Source: Anthoceros angustus
Lineage: Eukaryota; Streptophyta; Anthocerotopsida; Anthocerotales; Anthocerotaceae
Direction: 5' to 3'
Assembly (NCBI GenBank): GCA_010909165.1
Contig: MU008158.1
Span: 2,939,478-3,003,477, forward strand
DNA: 64,000 nucleotides
Part shown: piece after piece, positions 47,098 through 58,500 of the stretch
How positions within the stretch are numbered: position 1 is the first letter of the stretch
How the letters are laid out: each line of letters begins with the position of its first letter
The notes under the pieces: generated by a model
Told to the model about the DNA's origin: nothing
What the model saw: the letters and a program-made list of their open reading frames with translations, nothing else
Database searches by the model: none
Position numbers and translations under genes: made by a program

Positions 47098-48494
47098 TTA
47101 CACAACATCCCAATCTTCTGTTTCTGAATACTGAATGCTACTAGTTACATCCTGAGGAGAGAGCTGTAACGGCTGAAGTTCCGGCAGTTGGCTGCTAGAG
47201 GACCGTGCTATCATCCTCAGAACCATGTCGCGTATCCATTCCGGAGATAACCGAAATTGCCGGTTCAGCTCATCCCGCAAATCGCTATGTACCCTGAGCC
47301 AGTTACCAAGTATCCGATGGACGTGCGCCCGGACCATTCGCATGGGAACTGGATACTGGTCACAAAATTGCAAATACTCCAGCACAAGATTGGGCGCATC
47401 GACGCCGTCTGTGGACTGCCCGCTACCCTGAGACATCACTTGGCTATCCGATTGCTCGCCGGTGCCACCGTGCTGGCTAACTTCCTGAACGGGCAGTACA
47501 CGACGACCGGAAAAGAGAGCAGGATTTTCAAGCAGTGCTTCAGCGGACATGACCCCGTCAACCCCAGTGAATTTGAGGCACTCGTAGGCATCCTCTAGCC
47601 AGCGTACGTTCCCATTAGCAATCACGGGTATTCTCACCGCTTCCTTCACAGCACGGATAGCATTCCAGTCCGCTCGGATGGTCTTCCCGCACTTCTGATC
47701 CCGAGTCCTTCCGTGCACGGCCAAGAGAGAACAGCCAGCTTCCTGTAGCATCTGCGCATAGGCTAGGGTGTCTTCCAATTTCTCGTGGATGCGGATCTTA
47801 CAGGAAACAGGAACTGAAAGGCTGGAAGCCACTTTTGAAACAAGAGCATAGATGAGGGGCTTGTCATCCATCAAGAAAGCTCCATAGTTCCCCCGTTTGG
47901 CAATCCGCTGCGGGCACCTGTCACCAACGGCGGCGCATTAGCACACACCATTACAGCCTCACTGATCGCAGCGGGTGGAAGCATTAGCAAGCAAGCATAC
48001 TCACCCCAAATTTAGGTCAACATAGTCGCAGTGGGGAGCTACCAGCGTTGCTGCTTGGACGAGAGTGTCGGGATCGTTAGCGCAGAACTGGACAAACAGC
48101 GGCCTGTCCTCCTGCATCACAGCAGGGTAAGAATCCTAGCCATCCAGCAGCAAGTAGCTTCCGCTGCCCCCAGCCCTACGCGCAAGCAAGCAAGCAAACA
48201 ACTCCGCCATACCTGGCAGGTGGTGAACTCGGAGCGGTACTTGGGGGTAGTAGCGAAGAGCCTGGCATGCAGCATGGGGGTGTATGCTGCCTTGGCTCCA
48301 TATTTCCGGCACATCATGCGGAAAGGGAGCTCAGACTGGTCCACCATGGGAGCCACGATGAGCTTTGGAGCTCCCAGGCTGAGCCAGTACTGCCAAGCCC
48401 TCTGGATGCGCTTCTCAGCGGACGACCAGGCGCTGGAATCGTCGTCCGACATCATGCGACGGCAGAGGCGAGCGAACTGGGGCAAATAGGTCAA
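47098..48494 (-). CDS. Dus1-like tRNA-dihydrouridine(16/17) synthase
   Basis: Three minus-strand exons: 48494-48213, 48111-48005, 47917-47098; in phase, about 402 residues. The TIM-barrel FMN enzyme reads [20 protein letters not shown] (flavin-binding start), [12 protein letters not shown] with the catalytic Cys at about 47914-47916, [23 protein letters not shown] with the base-contacting His, and IPVIANGNV. The C-terminal part ([18 protein letters not shown]) is the helical domain. The enzyme reduces uridine in tRNA D-loops with NAD(P)H; position specificity 16/17 is inferred from Dus1 likeness. The start used is the ATG at 48494; MM at about 48455 is an alternative. It is divergent from homoserine kinase with only 83 bp between start codons. 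Confidence 0.92.
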
Positions 48495-48577
48495 GCTGGA
48501 TGTTCCATGCTACTGTGCAGTATGTATATGTAGATATTAGGGCGAGCTCTGGCGGTGGCTGCTGAGCAGTAGCAGCC
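48495..48577. promoter_or_regulatory. 83-bp divergent spacer (Dus1-like / homoserine kinase)
   Basis: The two start codons face away from each other across 83 bp. The spacer contains a TATGTATATG stretch (about 48520-48529) but no arrangement that clearly serves one strand. Transcription starts may lie inside the opposing gene's 5' coding region, or one gene may use a downstream ATG. Confidence 0.55.
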
Positions 48578-50049
48578 ATGGCGGCAGCTTCGGGCCTCAG
48601 CATGAGCCTGAGCCTGAGAGGGAGTGGCGGCCACTGGTGTGAATGCAGCGGGCAGGTCAAGGTCTCGAGTTGCAGGCAATTGTCGGTCAGGGTATCGGCA
48701 TATGCAGCGCCCGCGTTGCAGCAGCTAACTGTTGCAGAGCCGGATCCTGTGTACAGCCGCGTTAAGGCCTTTGCACCTGCTACCGTCGCTAATCTGGGGC
48801 CGGGGTTCGACTTCCTGGGCTGCGCGGTGGATCACTTGGGGGACCTGGTTACCGTGGAGGTAAGCGAGTTCGGGAGCGCGTGTGATGTGTTTGTTGCGAT
48901 TCACTAGTACCAACTTTGCTTTGGGTTGTGGAAGCAGGTGTCGGAGGAGGTACCGCCCGGGGAGGTGGCCATATCCGCGGTGACTGGTGATCATGGGCGG
49001 CTGAGTTCGTGCGCCGACGACAATTGCGCCGGCATCGCTGCCAAGGCAACTTTGCAGCTGTTGGGGGTTCGATCCGTGGGCCTGTCCTTGTCGCTGCACA
49101 AGGGGCTGCCTCTGGGCAGCGGGCTTGGTTCCAGCGCAGCCAGTGCAGCTGCAGCGGCCGTTGCGGTGGGTACCAAATTCCGGAATTTTTCTCCTTGTCC
49201 CCGCGCTGGATGCGTTTGTGTTGACTGTGCCAGGTGGTTGTGCTGCAGGTGAATGGGGTTTTCGGAAGCCCGCTTACGAAGGGTCAATTGGTGCAAGCTG
49301 GGTTGAAATCCGAGGCGGCTGTGAGTGGTTACCATGCTGATAATGTTGCTCCTTCCATCTTGGGCGGTTTTGTATTAGTGCGCAGTTACAGCCCTCTGCA
49401 ACTCCTCCCGCTCGCCTTTCCTTCCGACAAAAGCCTCTTTTTCGTCATCGTCTCACCAGACTTCGAAGCGCCGACCAAGGAAATGCGTGCCGTACTACCC
49501 GCTGAGGTCCGCTAAACTTGTCTTTTGCCCGTCGCTTCTTTCTGAATTGCCGAGCAACTTCGTGCCCTTAGTCTGTTTTGTGGTGATGTCTTCAGGTTTC
49601 CTTGAAGGATCACATTTTCAATTGCAGTCAAGCTGCGGCTCTCGTCTCCTCTATTGTGCTAGGGGATGTAGCCTTGCTCGGTGCTTCTCTCTGTAAGCGC
49701 GTTCTGCCCACCTCGAGTACCTAGTAATTTGCTGCTTCTGTGCTACTTGGATCTCACGTATTCGCCCTCTCCACTTGTCACAGCTTCAGATTCAATAGTG
49801 GTGCCCAGAAGGGCTCCGCTGATCCCCGGTATGGAGGCGGTAATAAAGGCCTCATTGGCATCACATGCTTACGGCTGTAGTGTAAGCGGAGCAGGCCCAA
49901 CTGCTGTTGCCATCACTGACTCTGCCGACAGAGGCAGAGAGATAGGTGCTAGCATGGTGCAGGCCTTCCGAGTATCTGGGGAATTAGGGTCTGTAGCATC
50001 TGTGCATCAGCTCGACAGAGAAGGAGCTCGAGTAATCGAACAGTGGTAA
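48578..50049 (+). CDS. HSK: Homoserine kinase, plastid-targeted
   Basis: Five exons: 48578-48859, 48938-49165, 49249-49506, 49596-49692, 49784-50049; in phase, about 376 residues. Residues 1-60 are Ser/Ala-rich without acids early on, fitting a transit peptide. GHMP-kinase motifs follow: APATVANLGPGFDFLGCAVD (about 66-85), the phosphate-binding loop GLPLGSGLGSSAASAAAAAV (about 150-169) and SGAGPTAVAI (about 323-332). VSPDFEAPTKEMRA and NCSQAAALV are family-typical. It phosphorylates homoserine with ATP to O-phosphohomoserine, the branch point to threonine and methionine in plants. All introns are short (78-91 bp) and GT..AG. It converges on the ATI-like gene, 127 bp between stops. Confidence 0.95.
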
Positions 50050-50176
50050 TCCAGTTTGTTTCCGACCTCAAACCGTCAGGCCTGAGAATGAAATACTTTT
50101 CGCTCGGTTAAAGTAGGTATGTATCTCACAAATTTCACTTTGCTTTTCTATTCTTAATTCCTGCTCTACGATTCTC

Positions 50177-51697
50177 TCAATTCAGCAGGCCCCCATAAGA
50201 AGTCGGGCGGAGGAGTCGAACCCGCCGTCTCTCGCTCAGCTCCTTCACCTGATGCAATAGTCTAGATATTCTCTGTAATGAAAGCCCACACATCAGTCCA
50301 AACCGCTTTAAGAGCCCAAGAAAGCAAAACAGGCACCTGTAAACAATGAAACACACACAAACAAATCTTCCCACCACTACTCAAATATCCAACTTCGACC
50401 ACCACAACAGAGCACCGTTCCACAGCAAGTTGTTTCCAACACCAGTTGCACAGCACCACTCATCCACAACATTGAAAGAGTCCCATCTCTGCCCGCCACA
50501 GGACCCTCCGTGCACGCTTTGGACAAGACGAGGCACCACCTTTTGCACAGGACAGCACACCACCACTGCCGAAGCAGACAAACAAGTATGCCAAACGAAC
50601 CAACAATCTATCTTACACCATATTAAGGAGGTTCCCCTTACATCATCTCTAGAGCACAGCTGCAGCCGAAGTTGTTGATTTTGGTATCGTTCACGCTGCC
50701 AGCGTTGCCCGAGGATCACCAATCCCATCACAGCGGCAGCTAACGCAAGAGACCACAGGGTGTTAGCTTGCCTGGCCTGCACAAAACATTGTGCTACTCG
50801 CCGCTTCCACCATCCGTCGCACGTGTATTGGACGTCACTCTTTGAAACACAGCTCTTCTCATCCGACAGCTCCGGCACATCCTCCACTGCATCCGCCTCC
50901 TTAACCGGCACCAGATCCACCCCATCGTCACTGTAACCACTCTGTCCGGTTCGGGTGAGAAGCACTTTTTCCTGCCCCTCCTGAAGCACAAAGGTCGGTT
51001 CTGCTTCCACCTCCTCAGCATGATCCACATTCAGTTCAGCGCCACCCTTCCACAGCACATGCTCATCTTTCACCCCAGAGTGGCTGGCCACCGAGGCAGC
51101 AGAAGCCTCTACAGCAGGCGGGATAGGGACAGAACCCAAACCGAGCCCTTCGGAAGGATAAGAGATCTCCGCTCCTCCCTCCCCGCCTGAATTCAAGCCG
51201 GAACCCAGTGAACTCTCACTTAGGGTCAAGCTTGCAGCACGATACGGAGCCACAGGCACACTGCTCGGAGACGAAACCAGATGTATGGAAGCAGGGTCTA
51301 TCCAGTCCTTCCCACATGCTTGAGGTGCACCTTGTGCCAATCCATGCCCCTCTGCAGGGTCTTCCACCAGAGAAGTACCATGCGGATCCGAAACGAACAC
51401 ACCTGGGGATTGGCATGCCTTCGTATCTGAGCCTGCCCGCAAGGCGAGATTTTCATCCAGCTGCTCTGACGAGGGGACCATGAAATGCTGGGAGTGGAGA
51501 AGAGAGAAATCGACCCCGGATGATCCGCCACTGGCGGTGTTCATGTCTGATGCCATGAGAAACGTACTGCCATCCATGGGCGCACCAGCCGAGAAGCATG
51601 AGGTCACACACATGCCAGACATTGAACCCGAGATCACCTCCCATTCTTGGGGCACCCGGCCGGGGCTGTCCTCACTGTCGCCGCCAGTGTCAGCCAT
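50177..51697 (-). CDS. ATG8-interacting protein (ATI1/ATI2-like), tail-anchored
   Basis: Two minus-strand exons: 51697-50642 and 50272-50177, in phase, about 383 residues. Near the N-terminus QEWEVIS holds a candidate ATG8-interacting motif (W-x-x-I, residues 19-22), in the same place as in Arabidopsis ATI proteins. The middle 250 residues are Ser/Gly/acidic and look disordered. The C-terminal part WWKRRVAQCFVQARQANTLW, then the membrane helix ALAAAVMGLVILGQRWQRE, then (last exon) RISRLLHQVKELSERRR is conserved in the ATI family. Those proteins link ER and plastid bodies to selective autophagy. An in-frame ATG lies 10 codons upstream (51727). The Arabidopsis proteins are shorter (about 250-270 residues), so the disordered part is expanded here. 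Confidence 0.85.
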
Positions 51698-51727
51698 TAC
51701 TTCCTTGACTTGATTCTTGAATGGCAC

Positions 51728-52262
51728 GGTTGCATGCTTGCCTCCCTGCTTATTTACGTTAGGTCTCCACGACTGACCCCGGTTCCGAGAATCCTAACCC
51801 GCTTCACGGCAGTCACAGTTGTTCAAGGTATGTAGGCAACGTCGTTTGGAGGATCGGCCTAATCGGATAGAGTTTACTTACCTATGTCCCCTGACCGCAG
51901 GTTTAGTCCTGCACGATTACGGCCAAGCTCCCGTGCGGTAGAAACTTCGTGATGCTAGAGGCATATGCAACCAAGGATGTATGTCAATTAATATGGGACG
52001 TCAGCAGTTGATGTTCCAGCTGAATTTGATTGTAGACTTTATTCTAGTGGTAGCGCTAATTCTATCGGACTAGTTGGGTTATCTAAACTTAAGAATAAAT
52101 AATCACTTATTGCTGGAATATTGTATAAGTACTGAGGTCTTCAATTAAACTCAACTCACCGATTGTCACCAGTCGTAAGTAAGATTGAAGCAAGCGGTCT
52201 ACAATAGCTCTCAACTTCAAGTAACCGAACGTTCTGTAATATGATACGCCTAACCAAATGTG
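51728..52262. other. Upstream region of ATI-like gene and possible Copia LTR remnant
   Basis: The first 100-200 bp must hold the ATI-like 5' end. The remainder lies 3' of a minus-strand Copia RNase H and could include its LTR, but no matching LTR copy is present to prove it. Confidence 0.35.
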
Positions 52263-53050
52263 TTACTTGTCCAGTTGCATAAAGATGCTACAGTCAACCA
52301 ATCCAAGCCCTTCTCGGTGAAAGCAGTGTTTAAACTTCGGCAAGGATTTTGTCATTATCGTCTGTGAGTACATACTGTACCTTAACAATTCCTCTCTCAG
52401 CAGCATCATGAATATAATGGTGTTGAATCTCAATATGCTTCGTGCGCACATGAAAGACACGATTAGCGACAAGAGATTGCAATGGTTGACATATTGTCAC
52501 AATTGAGCACTGTTGGCCCTTCCTGCTTCATATCCAAATCTTTACATAGCTTTCTTTCCCATTCAGCCTCTTTCGTGGCTCCAGTGAATGCTTTGTACTC
52601 CGATTCTATTGATGACAGTGATATTGCAGCTTGTTTTCTACAAGACCAATTAACAACAGTGGAGCTAGCAAGAAAGCAATATGCTGAGATGCTTTTTCAG
52701 GTGTTAGTATCTGAAACCCAATCTGCATCAACAAAGCATGTCAATAGCATATGCTTCTTTCCGCTTGGCTTGAAGCAGAGGCCATAATTTGGAGTACCCT
52801 TGAGGTACCGCATGATGCGATTTGAGAGCAACCCAGTGATCCTTTCCTGGATTCTCTAAGGACTGAGCAATAGCATTTACAGTATTTGAGATATGTAGTC
52901 AGGTTTGATTACTCGAGAACATGAGAGTACCAACTCCCATACGATAAGGAATATTTTCCATCTCTTTCTTTCCCCGTTCAGATTGTGGACAAGTAGTAGA
53001 TGAAAGCTTAACACCTACAGCACATAAAAAGACCTCCTTGCATCTGTGAA
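52263..53050 (-). pseudogene. Ty1/Copia retrotransposon fragment (end of RT and RNase H)
   Basis: Minus-strand reading, with frame changes, gives TPNYGLCFKPSG, DADWVSDT, KQAAISLSSIESEYKAFTGA, TVLNCDNMS, and then KHIEIQHHYIHDAAERG followed by a tail. This is the conserved end of Copia pol: DADWA motif, S.ESEY, D-N-x-S/A, and the RTKHIDI.HH..R motif. Several frameshifts make it inactive. It runs toward lower coordinates and its upstream part is lost or unrecognisable beyond about 53050. Confidence 0.85.
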
Positions 53051-55540
53051 AGCTTTGGCCCCAATATGTATAACCTCATTGTCTCATAGTGTTAAAAGAT
53101 CTCCTTATGTTTAAAAGAGCTTTGGTCCCGAAAATGAATTTTGTATGTTCACAAACTTAGTGCTACAGGTGTCGTTGAGTTCATTTTTCTTCAACTTAAA
53201 TTGTTAGTGTAGGAACATTTTGAGTTATTATACATAGGTGGAGGGCCATGCTCGGTACTCAAAGACGCCTGCAACATGGTAATTCTGTAAGGAGGTTTAT
53301 ATACGAACCCCCTTCCTGTGTGTAACCCTTTGGCGAAAATCACTAGATCTAAATCACGCAAAGCCATCATGCCTCTCGACAATGGACCATTCTTGGCCCC
53401 GACTAAGTCATGAACAACACAATTGAGGCATACACACATAATAGTAGGTATACCACTACCGGAAGCCAGATGTGGAAGAGGGACGTTTTAAATGTGCACT
53501 TCGCAAAATGGCACCGATAGACACATGGCATAATGAAGTTTATGTCTGAATCCTAATACATTGGATCCGGTTACATGCGTCTGGTCTCAACTGGGCCCCG
53601 AATGTATGTAATCTAAAACTACTAGGTTTCGACACGCTCTTCTTCACAAACTGCCATTCTCACCCAAAGCGTTGTCATCGTTGTTAACCTCCGCTTGGAC
53701 CGCTGACGACGTGGGAGGTTGCCATATGGTATCCAGCTGTCCTTCCTCCAACACCCGCCTGCTCGGTCTTCATCCTCCGGCACTCAAAGAAACAACTTGG
53801 GCCTTTGAACAATCCTTTTCACTTATACAAACCTCCTTTGCCCAACTGGGGGCCTTGCGATGGGGCTCAAGGTAAGCTCTTCTTCAAGATCCGGAGAACC
53901 TCGTGTCGTGGATGCGCTGGGGATGTATCCAAAGACACCGTAAGTCCGCCTGATGGCGATGCTTCCACAGCAAGGCCGCTAATACACAGCCACTCCGAGC
54001 ATGCGCCCACCACCCTTCTTTTGAGAAGGTCTTGATCAATTTCATCAGCCCAAGAGGCCTTTGGTATGGGCATACCACCAACTTGTCATGGGACAAGTAC
54101 ACCTTCTTTACCACGTTGTCATGGCCTATGACGGACCTCCCATTGTTAAAAGTGCCATGCATGGCATTCGGCATCATCGAGCTCGATCCTTTGAACACCC
54201 ATCTTTCAAGCCCCATCAAGCGGTCACATACTCCATCGCTTTCAACCGCCCCTATCATTGCTCATGTTAGTTTTATCCCACACGAAGACACCAGCCACCC
54301 TTCTTACACCACTGCGCATCGATTCCGCATCGTGGGCTTCCTCCACTCCATGCATGACAATCATGCGGAAGTCTTCGCTTGTAGTTTTCTCATGGCTGAA
54401 TACTCAACATAGTGGCATCCATCCGTTTGTCCATAGGCCCAATATCAAAGCCTGCAGGCATCCATGACTAACGGTGTACCTCCTCACGAAGGTAGCCCGC
54501 ATCTCAAAATATCTCGCTTCTCCACTTGGTAATGAACCTCCTTCTCGATCCAGCGGTAAAATGTGCAGCCCTTCATGAAGATCACATATACGCATTTGCA
54601 TTTTCGTCTTCAAACTCTTCCAATTATTGATCTCGAAAATGAAATTCTTAAAGTCCTCGGCATTTTACGCAAGTTGTCTATATCCTTCAATTCTTTGCAG
54701 GCAAAAGCGAGTAAGTGCATATCGTGTATGCGGTGAAACATTATGCACCCGTAGATCTCAAAGGCATTGAGGCGGCGCGGCGCCCCTCAGCCGGTTCTGG
54801 ATCTGAGATGCGGCGCGGCCGGCGGCGCCGCCAACTCGGTCCCCACATCACATGTGGAAGTGGCCTCGGCCGCGGCGCCTGCAAACGTTAGGGTTTATAG
54901 CAGGCGACATATGAGAGTAAGCGATGGGTAGTATGGCACACCGGTCTGCCGTCTGGCAAGAGCTATCATTTCGTCGATCAGAATGCAAAGGATATTCCGG
55001 CCTAACCTCTTGAATGATGAGCAGCCCAAGTGTGTTTACCATAGCCACTTGTATAACATGAAACTTCTTAGTAAGGTAATCTCCTCATCCATACCTTTTA
55101 GGTCGATAATACATCACACACCTTCTCGGTCGGCGTGAGTATCCGTGCACTCTCAGTGGAATCCCTTGGAGCGATTTCCACGGCTTTGCTAGCATATCCT
55201 TGACTTCACGTAAGCGATGTCAACAACACGAGCCTCCTCTTGTACCTTCCGTTTGCCTTTGCCCTTCTTACTTGTTCGGCGGTTTTTTTCGGCAATTCTC
55301 CGACCTCCCATTTTGAAAATATTCGATCCACGTTGTCCCAAACCTTCCCTCTGTTTCGCAATGCATAAGATGTGGGTCCGATTGTCCACCTTATTACGCT
55401 TGTAAACATCGTCTTCCAGACCTCCGTGTCTCAATCGCCAATCAAGCCCAATACGGTATAGGTTGAATTTCCAATTCATGGTCATCTGGACATCATCTAC
55501 GCTTTGGCAATAAGCGATTCGTCCTCAAGTACGACACCTT
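53051..55540. other. Unassigned, repeat-like region
   Basis: Contains overlapping ORFs on both strands (53884-54258 minus, 124 residues; 54032-54412 plus, 126 residues; 55189-55485 minus, 98 residues, with a Lys/Arg-rich end). None matches a family I know. Composition is more coding-like than the AT-rich intergenic parts, so it is probably a decayed transposon. A GGCGC-rich patch lies at 54770-54880. Confidence 0.35.
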
Positions 55541-55599
55541 TCTCAATGAAGGACATCTTCTTGGCACAGCCGACATCGTGTTGTGATGCATTGCCGATG

Positions 55600-58500
55600 C
55601 ACTCGCATTTCATACGTCAGAGTACACATGAGCTTCTGTGGCGGGACTTTCTTGATGGCCCGTACGGCGCGCACAATCACGTGTCGTTGTAGGAAGAAGT
55701 CCGTTCCCAAGGGAATGATAGGCCCGTTTACGCGTTTGGTGATTCTTACCGTCCTTGGCGCTCGTTCGGTCTCCACACATACTCTAACTACTCTGGCGTT
55801 CCGTCTGGGCCGGTATGGCCAAGCGTTTGGACCCGTTCGCGTCCGTATCGTTCACATACATCCTCACGCATCGGTCCTTTCCTCTCTCCTCTCACGCTAC
55901 ACTCTTGATCTTAGAAAAGGCAGCGCGATTCTGTGATCGGACCTCCTCGTCGTTCAGGGCCTCTCGTCCGGGCTCTACACCCTCCGGAGTTCCTCCGGCT
56001 CACGCGTTCAGTCGTTCGGTGTCGGACGCGGCTCGGACGACGATCGATCACCCTTCCACTGCACACACCACAGCGTTAAGTCGTCACGGGACCTTGATCA
56101 ATCTCCCGGGTATCGTGCACCTTTCGGTGACTCGGGACTCACGTTAGCAAGAAGACTCACAAGGTGCAGCAGCGGCATCAACACCAAGAAAGATGCTTTA
56201 CTAGGCGACCTCGGCCCTCTTATCTGCGCCCAAGGTGGCGTCTTTATTACCCCTATTACGGTGATAGCTCGGTATACCTAATCGGCCGCCTACCATCCTA
56301 TCCCCCTATCTCCTTCGCCGTAGTGGGAAGGTCACAGGCCCCCCTCGGAATGGGTGGTCAATCCCCGTCACAGCGGTTGTGGTGCACCCAATCGGATGAT
56401 CCGTGGCAGGCCCCTCCTCTCCCGGAATCACAGCCGGGTTGGGCTCTTGGCGGTCGACAGCCGGTTACCAGCGTCATCCTCCCACAGCCTCCCCAGGTCC
56501 CCGCGGTGGGGCCACCGCTATCGGCTCCCCTAAGCGTAAGTCGAAGGGGCTCCTCCTTCTTGCCGCCGGTCCTCGAGGTCTGTCTCGACTCTGAACTTGA
56601 GTTATTCTGGTCGTGGCTAGGTCGACCTTGTCTCTGGGGTCCGGACCTCGGTCGGTTGTCAGTCCGGACTTGGTCGGACTTATTCGGTCGGACTTGGTCC
56701 GGACTTATTCGTCGGACTTGATCCGGCCTCCCTCTGGTCAGGACAAAGTCGGACTCACGCCGGGTTTCCTCCCTCAGGACTCCTCCGTGGCTCTCCCTCG
56801 AAGTCCTCCATTCCCGATCGCCCGTGACTCCTTTGGCCCCTCCTTCCATGGTGAGGTCGGGGTGCTTACCTCGATCGCATCCGCGCTCCCTGTTCCTCCT
56901 CGGTTGCTCCTCTCCGCCGCTCCGTCATCTCCAAGCAGGGGCCACTAGGGTCCTGTCTTTGTCCCGTGGCCTTCATCTCCTTGAGCCTTCCAGTCGTCCG
57001 TCTGAGTCGGGAGGCTTCTGCCTTCGGGAGCTCGGCGTGGTAATAGGCAAAGTCAGATCGACTTGTTGAATTGCCTCTTCCACGTGTGCGGAGCACCGAT
57101 ACTCCCTCCGCCATAAGTGTTAGGGGGCGTCTTTGCTCGGCTTGGGCCACCTCTCTGCCCGGTTGTGTGCGGGCACCGATACTCCCTCGCCATAAGTGTT
57201 AGGGGGCGTCTTTGCTCGGCTTGGGCCACCTCTCCTGCCCGGTTGGGTGGGGGCGTATCACGAGGCTACAAGGCGGCCTCGGTCACCTCCTGCAGCCAGC
57301 TGCTCACTGCTCCGGCTCCGTCGTTTCCTTCCATTGCCGACTTACCGCCATAGCGCGGCGTTCCCCTTCGCCTTTCTCGGTGGACCGGCTTCTTTTACCT
57401 TCCGGTGCTCGCGCTCCGTTCATTACGGCCTTTAGCTCATGACTCCCTCTCAGGCGGTCGGATACCTCCGTCCAGGCTCGGACTTCCTCCGGCTCGCCAT
57501 GGCAGCAGCGTCCAACTCCTTGGATAGTCGCGATTTTCCTCCGTCTTGAGACGGGCGGGCTACTCTTTCGTGCTCGAGTCGTGGATTCTCTCGTTGAGAA
57601 TCACTGCTTTCTCCGACGCATCTTGGGTTGTAGCTCCAGCGTGTCCTTCTTGTCCTCCATCTGCGCCTCCTTCTACCTCTGCTCGGAGATCCTCTATCTC
57701 CCAGTCTCTGGCCCTTACTGCTCCATAGCCACTTTGTCTGCGGTGAGTTAACCTCGGCTGCTCTCTCTCCACGGTTCGATCCGTCTGTAGTGATCCGGTC
57801 GCTCTTCACCGGCTTGACTCCTTCGCCGCCTTTACAGGCCTCGCCCATTTGGCGCTCTGGCCGGGCCGCCTCCGCAGTCCGAGCTCTCTGCGCTTGTGCG
57901 GGCCTCTTCCGCCTCTGCTGCGCTTCCTCTTACTGCAAGGTCCTCCGCGCTTGGGCCTCCCAGGCTTGCCGTTTGTGGTGAAGAACCTTAACCGTCTGTG
58001 AACCGGGCCTCGCTCCGCCACCGGCGTTTCCCTTCCTCGATCCGGCGAGGACTCCGCCTTTTCCTTTGCCCTCGGCCGCCTTCACTTGCTCTTGGGTTCC
58101 ACCATCCTCCTCGGGTGGCCTCCACTTCACAGGTCTTCTCCACTGTGAGACCCCAAAGCATTCCGTCCATGGTGGCAGGACTTCGCCGTGTTTCTTCCAC
58201 GGCCACAGTGAGGCCCCACAAAGTCCGTAGTGGGAGCCGGCATTTCTCGATCCGAGGACCTCCATACCTTGATCCGGAGTAAGTCGGGGGGTTCTCGGAC
58301 CTAATCGGGACCCTCGGGTCACAGTGGTGGTCAGTCTCACCCTCTTGGCCCTCTTGGCCTCTAACTCCTTTGTGCCCTCTTTCTCCAGGCTCGGAGGAGG
58401 TGAGGGGTCGGGAGCAAGCTCTTTTGCCCCTTCACATCGGGGCAGGCCGGCTCGAGGTGGGGCTGCGCGGTGACCTCCTGCTCCTTGGGCCGTCCTTCGC

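Noticed and set aside
53884-54258. Possible transposase on the minus strand
   Set aside because: No catalytic or zinc-finger motif recognised; equally long frames run on the plus strand.
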